Shown here piece after piece: positions 15,501-18,829 of a stretch of DNA of 18,829 nucleotides. A program made the translations under genes and the position numbers. The DNA lies in contig CAHJWV010000091.1 of assembly GCA_903643055.1 (NCBI GenBank), positions 1 through 18,829 on the forward strand. The letters run 5' to 3'. Below the pieces are notes generated by a model. It was not told the DNA's origin and ran no database searches. It saw only the letters and a list, made by a program, of their open reading frames with translations. The stretch is from Burkholderiales bacterium (GTDB taxonomy: Bacteria > Pseudomonadota > Gammaproteobacteria > Burkholderiales > Burkholderiaceae). Numbering within the stretch: position 1 is the stretch's first letter; the number at the start of each line of letters is the position of its first letter.

Positions 15501-18500
15501 GTTGAAGATGTGCTGCGTCATCGCTGCCGGGTCGTCGTTGAACAGGCGCACCAGGGCTTGAGGGTTGTTCTCTTGCCCGGCCTGCAGCTTGCCGGCGATG
15601 AAGGCCTTGTTCTGGGCTTGGGAGGTCGGCACCGCCCCGGCCTGCAGGTTCGACTTCGCGTTCGCCAGCTCGGACTGCGATGCCGCCAGATCCTGATAAC
15701 TCTTGGCTTGCGTGGAGTCGGCAAGACCCGGGTTCTGACGCTGCCATTGCGTGTGCAGCGCCTGCTTGGCGACCACGTCCTGCTCGGCCAGCTTGACCTG
15801 GTGTTCGCGGCCGAGCTGGTGCCAGTTGGCCCGTGATTTCACGCTCTCACGCAGACGATCGGTGGTGCGTTCGCGCAGCCCCGCGATGTCGTCCACGGTC
15901 TGACCTGCATGCTGTTGGCTCTCGGCCATCTGCAGCTGCCGGTTGGATTGCTGCCAGGCCAACGCATCATTGACGACCTGTTGCTCAGACAAGGCCAGCG
16001 TGTGGGACTCGACCGCATCGTCATAGGTCTGCTGCAGCAGCTTCGGATCGCCCGCACCCGCCTCCAGCTTCGTCTTCGCATCGGCAACCGCGCCCGTGGT
16101 GGTCACGACCTGGTTGTCCACCTTCAGCTTGCGGGCGGCGAGATCGTCACCCAGGTTGAGCGCAGGCGCTGGCTTGCCGTCCGCGCCCACGGCCGGCTCC
16201 GGCTTCAGGGCCGCCTGGGTGTCCAGAAAGTCCACGCGCGCCTGCGTCGACTTCTGGTCGGCCTGCGCCTGCCACAGCTTGGCCGTGGCCTCATTCATCT
16301 TGTAGCTGCCCTTCGGCACGACATACGCCACGATCAGGTCCGGCTTGCGGCCCAGCACGTCAGAGTCTTTCTTGAAGGTCACGAACCATTCGCCGCCGCA
16401 GCCGCGCGTGACCTCCACATCGTCGGCACTCAGCCCCTTGGGCAGGCCATCGGCCAGCACGCCGTTCTGGTCGTCGCCATTGGGCTTGATGCTCCAGGTC
16501 GGGTCGTAGTTGTCCGGGTAGATGTCGGCCGTGACGGTATCGCCGTAGCCGCTGTTCGTGCGCTTCTCGATGAAGAGGCTCGGGTGCGGCTTCACGAAGG
16601 TGTGCTGGGCATACTCGGCCGGCGCGGCGAGCGCCTTGCTGCCCGCGGCCGCCTCGGCCAGCCAGGTCTCGCTGTCGGCCACCTGCGTTTGCAGGCGCAG
16701 GGCGTCCTGCTCGGCGGCCTTCAACTCCGCGCTCTTGGCGGGCGCCTTCGCGGCAGGCCCATAGACCGCCGGCGGGGTCAGCTTGCTGACCTTGGCATTG
16801 GCGGCGTCCATCTGGTCGCGCAAGCTGGGCAAGGCATCTTTCCGGGCCTTGATTTCGTCGGGCGAGGCATGGGCCGGCTCGGCCAGGTCGGCCGTGGCCT
16901 TGCGCAGGTCGGTTCGCAGCTGCTTGATGTGATCGCTGTTCGGTGGCTCGCCGCTGCGCTCAGCCGCCTGCAGCGCCTGCGCCGCCTTGAGCTGCGCCAC
17001 TTGCAAGCCGGTGCGCTGCTGAGCTTGCAAGGCCTCGCCGAGCTTCACGCTGAGCACATCGGCATCGTCACCCGGCTTCGGGTGCTGGGTGTTCCACAAG
17101 GCCTGCGATGCATCGGCATCGGCCTTTGTTTGCGCGGCGCCCAGGCCCTTGCCATCGGCGATCACCTGGGGCGCCTGGCCACTAAGGCCCTTGTCTTCCA
17201 CATGCTCGGCCAACTGCTGGCCCGACGCCTTCACGTCGTTCATCGTGTCGAAGTTCTTGTCATGGGCGGCCCAATACCGCTGCGATACCGGGTTCAGCTT
17301 TTCCTTGGTCTCGCCATAACGCCCTGTCTGCTTGACATAGTAGTAGGTGCCATCGGCCTCTTGTTTGATGCAGTCAGGGCGTTTCTGGTCATCGATGCCG
17401 CGCACCCAGAAGCCCTCGTCATAACCGTCTGGCGTCACGGTGACCTTGGACTTGCCGCCACGCCCCTGGTACTCGACCACGTGGGTGGTGGGCTGCTGCA
17501 GCGCCTCCAGGTCAACGGCCTTCTTGGCGTCGGCCCACTCGGTGGCGGCATCGCTGTGCTCGGCCAGATCGGAAGCCAGCTTCTGGCGGTCGTGCGCAAT
17601 CTGCTGCTGGTGCTTGGCCTGCACCAACTGGTCTTCCAGACCGGGCTCGCCGACCTGGATGCGTGCCTGGAGATCGTCCACCGTCAGGTCGGCGGCCTTG
17701 ACTTCATAATCGGTCGTCACCGTGCCGGGGGGCGCCAGGTCCGGGTTGCCGTTCGGCGCCGCACTGCTGCCGTAAAGCAGCTTCAGCTGGTCGACCTGCC
17801 GGTGCGCCAGTTCGGCTTCATGCTGCAACCGCTTCACCTCGGCCTGCGAGGCCGTTCGCATCTCCGCCCGCTCCTGGCCTGAATAGCCGCGCAGGTCGAG
17901 ATGGTTGGCATCGGTCTGGGCCTGGGCTGCAGCCGCATCGGCCGCCGAAGCCGCCTGGTTCGCATTGGCCAGCTTGGTCTGCCCGGCCTTCAGCGTGTCT
18001 TCGTAGCCGAGGTTCAGCTTGCGCATGTCGGGCGATTCGGCCAGCACGCCATCGCGCACCGAATTGACACCGCCGGCCAATGAATCCACGTCGAAGAACT
18101 TGCCGTCCTTGACCTGCTTCAGCGCCAAGTCGGCCTGCTGCTGGATGGCTTTGCTAGGGTCCTGGCCTTGTGACGACGCCGTGGCCGCCGCGAGCCGCAT
18201 GTCGTGCTGCACCGACACCAGCCAGCCCTGATGCGCCTGCTGCGCGGCGGCCTGCTGATTGGGGTTCGCCTTGCCATTGAGCACGGGCTTGTAGGCGGTC
18301 TGCATCTTCTTCAGCAGCGCCTGCGTTTCTGCGCTGGACGACGCCAGCGGCGTGGCCTGCCCCTCTGCCGGTGGCTCGTAGAGCGACTCCAGCACCTGGG
18401 CCTCGTCGGCCTTTTGCTGGGCCGACACCGTCGCGGCCGAAGGGTCGTTCGGTGCGCGCTGTTTCACCGCGTCGTCGAGCTTCGAATCCTGCAGCGTCTT

Positions 18501-18829
18501 CTGCTTGTCGCGCAGGTCGGCGATCGCCTCTTTCTTCTGCGCGGCCAGCTCGTCCTGCTTTGCGATCTCACGCAGTTGCTTGGCGCGATCGGCCTGGGGC
18601 TTGCCCTTGACCGCCAAGTCTTCGGCCATCTCGGCCGCATGTCGCGCCGCATCGGCCTTCTGGCGAGCTTCCACCGCCTGGCGTCGGGCTTCCTCCGCGG
18701 CCTTGCGCGCGGCCTCAGCGGCCTTGCGTGCCGCTTCCAGCGCACGCTGGCGGGCCTCTTCGGCGCGGCGCAGCGCGGCCTGGTGTTCGGCGGCAGCGGC
18801 TGCTGCCGCGCTGGGTGAGTTGTTGACGG
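9570..18829 (-). CDS. Giant multidomain effector-like protein (5' end beyond window): coiled coils, DUF4781-like, JAMM-like, nuclease-like, lipase-like, zincin-like, LysM-like
   Basis: At least 3085 residues; the frame is open to the window edge, so GTG 18674 is not a real start. Residue numbers count from the first visible codon. Residues 1-1060 are mostly Ala/Gln-rich coiled coil broken by two beta-rich modules (about 450-526 and 740-853), both followed by a (LN.)..(Y/L)W helix. About 1066-1280 resembles DUF4781 (YVDEMGREYTSLDDYRHNN). About 1287-1334 is a hydrophobic hairpin. A JAMM-like HxHx10SxxD lies at 1617-1633, and an alternating FLL repeat array at about 1721-1890. The next part resembles polymorphic toxin type 5 (GHLVS about 1907; WENQYN about 1976; IGGVAVD-like LGGVAVDLQTA). 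A class 3 lipase-like domain (about 2136-2320) has VAFRGT, GHSLGG (Ser2236), AGDPVT and a later His. A zincin motif HEAVH is at 2425-2429 with Glu2444. Hydrophobic segments lie in about 2530-2960, then a LysM-like tail (NSMWDIA to DPDLLPQDW). No immunity-like gene follows its 3' end. Domain names are from motif recognition; the whole protein's function and secretion route are unknown. Confidence 0.93.
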   Translation of the reverse strand, partial: VNNSPSAAAAAAAEHQAALRRAEEARQRALEAARKAAEAARKAAEEARRQAVEARQKADAARHAAEMAEDLAVKGKPQADRAKQLREIAKQDELAAQKKEAIADLRDKQKTLQDSKLDDAVKQRAPNDPSAATVSAQQKADEAQVLESLYEPPAEGQATPLASSSAETQALLKKMQTAYKPVLNGKANPNQQAAAQQAHQGWLVSVQHDMRLAAATASSQGQDPSKAIQQQADLALKQVKDGKFFDVDSLAGGVNSVRDGVLAESPDMRKLNLGYEDTLKAGQTKLANANQAASAADAAAAQAQTDANHLDLRGYSGQERAEMRTASQAEVKRLQHEAELAHRQVDQLKLLYGSSAAPNGNPDLAPPGTVTTDYEVKAADLTVDDLQARIQVGEPGLEDQLVQAKHQQQIAHDRQKLASDLAEHSDAATEWADAKKAVDLEALQQPTTHVVEYQGRGGKSKVTVTPDGYDEGFWVRGIDDQKRPDCIKQEADGTYYYVKQTGRYGETKEKLNPVSQRYWAAHDKNFDTMNDVKASGQQLAEHVEDKGLSGQAPQVIADGKGLGAAQTKADADASQALWNTQHPKPGDDADVLSVKLGEALQAQQRTGLQVAQLKAAQALQAAERSGEPPNSDHIKQLRTDLRKATADLAEPAHASPDEIKARKDALPSLRDQMDAANAKVSKLTPPAVYGPAAKAPAKSAELKAAEQDALRLQTQVADSETWLAEAAAGSKALAAPAEYAQHTFVKPHPSLFIEKRTNSGYGDTVTADIYPDNYDPTWSIKPNGDDQNGVLADGLPKGLSADDVEVTRGCGGEWFVTFKKDSDVLGRKPDLIVAYVVPKGSYKMNEATAKLWQAQADQKSTQARVDFLDTQAALKPEPAVGADGKPAPALNLGDDLAARKLKVDNQVVTTTGAVADAKTKLEAGAGDPKLLQQTYDDAVESHTLALSEQQVVNDALAWQQSNRQLQMAESQQHAGQTVDDIAGLRERTTDRLRESVKSRANWHQLGREHQVKLAEQDVVAKQALHTQWQRQNPGLADSTQAKSYQDLAASQSELANAKSNLQAGAVPTSQAQNKAFIAGKLQAGQENNPQALVRLFNDDPAAMTQHIFNAYYAQGGAQPVQAQGRTQIGNEVGFALGWQPSIALDPNAPANNLQLRQSQNLFAGLGGEQQKMLDKVSGKIADIGGDQAQITVVPVVYGIDDPKHGGIVKTAIFKVAQADGRGDKYVDEMGREYTSLDDYRHNNTLPADGVKLVMPEDGNLSLDSHGNVKLFVGDARVESNWEKVEHNPWVQWGVAGVGVAAGVVLTVGSLGTLAVPGALLATASVALVGASAYSATTSGHNLYNEAQHGGSINPFTNRQARLDWLNLGSSVVALPTLGATGRAAVAGANLMRTERVAASASRLGGNASTTAKGASLEAKAASLQARAPAWQAQQAKWAPIGDKLSAPTALSGAVAMEENTRYTYDNWSQMSDTEKRQQGLNLALNLVDIGSRPVARGYVKVHNSVKTMSAGALQQGTGSVSHLPAVEPRTPGLGTHATMDQLLASGALPGSEGVTIPSGRHTGEFSYGKLYQLSTREGRKVEFALTIENVNGQRVRRLYSGSAVHCPIPAGARPVAHTHPTPHSNQRFASPGDMHVLNTRHEAELAINPVAAPRPHFVVWGERTGPQGDYTAVFPGPFTHGYGHPSALQDHTSASGSSVRRNDSTLNDPLPLIGSSRGQMRRDAEALISADTTHVLSFLLNGTRLFNHNDFIAQRNARAADIISSDPNHPLRFMLDDSGHRLRKLTSSPSDQALKARAVSILRQDPEGELGFLLGARYKLKGGRQPKAAEVLQRHPEHPLHFLLAPSGKELRTLGSSSHDKQLKARAVEYLLAHPDDALSPLLNTRHELKAGLGHDELADLPQLLEMGHLVSAKVGEKARAQQKKYLDQAHQALMRQASNLSPADKAIFRKALAEQAQELAARGQPPEMLMLQGAWENQYNRISIESGHLGGEVLAQTAVNLGGVAVDLQTARMWVDNGLLDAAVLKKAPRIQLSHAPAEAELSPRQVGEGLTRFGTEWLKRQAAGEPLPVVQRESLTVAQRGPENVLRQEFGEPVADGAAADAGPAQAARQPTELQRAIDAALATKNVGVDDSAGFPGWRANTDVQDVAARYGIDLTMPVPDGLRMRVYEPVGENRQAGFKPMVAFRGTVLSSRANWRENVRQARGHESDYNHYAAAVGQQLRSAGTDVTLVGHSLGGRLAEVAATASGLDAITFNAAGVHAASVPEGLPGAGRITAYQTAGDPVTALHRHDAMPSAAGEAIALAGRRGRPITNHRIGQSIDALRSLVRDPSDLDPSLLESTRIAPDDRRMQPILRALRRPGDAHGEATARLLESGELHLNQFKRDPLGMNRDGFYVNHADYIGVTAGRGVWTRPARLAGIAAHEAVHYQQRGAANPHSLDIEMQATRVQGAVDARHWTNRLDDRQLRQVLSQQASQHEPGAVGTVLSARRKPSRRKAAQQSVSTASTQAGSMNSVATPATASRRRVYGSATVGLLATGGVAFAAETFVAPHSPGIGPLTLVAAGSLMRAGSKALRFGHARYWDRQHRLMNKKLTTKGEFEMIANRLVHDGQKRIRGGGVPAHRKDAFNAAAQAVSDLKMKPGEFRFAYRRRVTQAVEQLTTSARQVGVKPSAVTKARVGLSARVASKAVFDQTLRRHDRVVDRLDRFMRGVPADKKIELRQNLDAVKDAEAKLRDATPLNDKQALLQLEKAMNDLGTIGADLRPGTSHVRWALDAVYTASYAVGLGSVWHNALAGNLPHGVVAGTLTGMLAAANAFDSIRIGGTRFDDVLRYLRGRKNKMAADAPGVDGHALFKKVLAGGDDGLSFLAGAGLAALALKNGLPHPTYQELVRQIGTVAYTGTSGYQLGETLLRRFNDPTPDQRSRYLRSRVLGGAGSLALIAASLMAGGLIEKPQAAPLAPPPAKVVDDVREPMPGHGPMPISAPLQRVVHADPHDAARNSMWDIASTDVDWILTPQQQAAAGGPNALKRKASEALAAFNGFDPALMDGRITARKNVPHDPDLLPQDWKVNVNVLGLRTPPGKA
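13158..13667 (-). repeat. Alternating A-B-A-B-A protein repeat array inside the giant gene
   Basis: Five copies of a roughly 30-39-residue unit with the core (I/L)(L/I)xx(D/H)PxxxLxFLL. The key FLL/FML/PLL cores start 35, 39, 30 and 39 residues apart. Copies 2 and 4 share HPL(R/H)F, then SG..LR.L, an SSPS/SSSH run and QLKARAV-like lead-outs. Copies 1, 3 and 5 share LL.xxRxxL. Copies 2-3 and 4-5 look like a duplicated two-unit block of about 70 residues. Immediately after copy 5 comes LGHDELADLPQLLEMGH, the start of the nuclease-like core. In related toxins a single such unit precedes the core. Confidence 0.75.

Noticed and set aside
9552..17882. Very long + strand open frames (584, 754, 693 and 657 residues) opposite the giant gene
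   Set aside because: They are antisense shadows of a high-GC coding frame. Their translations are rich in His, Arg, Gln, Val and Leu with no domain motifs, and the minus frame carries clear motifs throughout.
18672..18674. GTG as start of the giant gene
   Set aside because: The frame is open upstream to the window edge with continuous coiled-coil sequence (EEARRQAVEARQ), so this is an internal Val codon.

Overview
The window is high-GC DNA (about 65% by eye). Gene content and codon style fit a betaproteobacterium, most likely a Burkholderiales of the Rubrivivax/Leptothrix/Roseateles type. This assignment is inference: there is no rRNA or housekeeping marker in the window. No tRNA, rRNA or CRISPR array is visible.

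Left part (1-4762, all + strand) is a signalling cluster. It holds an ECF sigma factor of the TIGR02999 type (134-802), a LuxR-type regulator with a complete acyl-homoserine-lactone pocket signature (977-1918), and a membrane-anchored Ser/Thr kinase with a long TPR-like C-terminus (2153-4762). Sigma factors of this type are commonly paired with such kinases, and kinase phosphorylation can activate the sigma factor in related systems. Here a LuxR gene sits between the two.

Middle part (4763-5923) is a 1.16-kb stretch without an intact gene. It contains a decayed 3' end of an IS66-family transposase (5183-5425), marking an old insertion.

Next come two + strand envelope genes. The first (5924-8137) encodes a lipoprotein with four Big_5-type Ig-like repeats and a C-terminal DUF3494 (ice-binding-protein-like) domain. 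The second (8197-9358) is an OmpA-family porin/peptidoglycan anchor split by a 10-bp tandem duplication that shifts the frame after about 66 codons. A hexanucleotide repeat lies between the two genes.

Right part (9570-18829, - strand, convergent) is one giant ORF that runs off the window edge. At least 3085 residues are visible and the N-terminus is missing. Reading from N to C it has Ala-rich coiled coils alternating with beta-rich modules, a DUF4781-like region, a hydrophobic hairpin, a JAMM-like metal motif, and an alternating repeat array. It continues with a polymorphic-toxin type 5-like nuclease core, a class 3 lipase-like domain (GHSLGG with candidate Asp and His), a zincin-like HEAVH motif, several hydrophobic segments and a LysM-like C-terminus. 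This stacking of four different hydrolase-like modules in one polypeptide, with no toxin-immunity pair visible, is the most unusual item here and may be a large secreted or injected effector.

A plausible but unproven reading is that the sigma/LuxR/kinase cluster controls surface and interaction genes such as the adhesin-like lipoprotein, OmpA and the giant effector.
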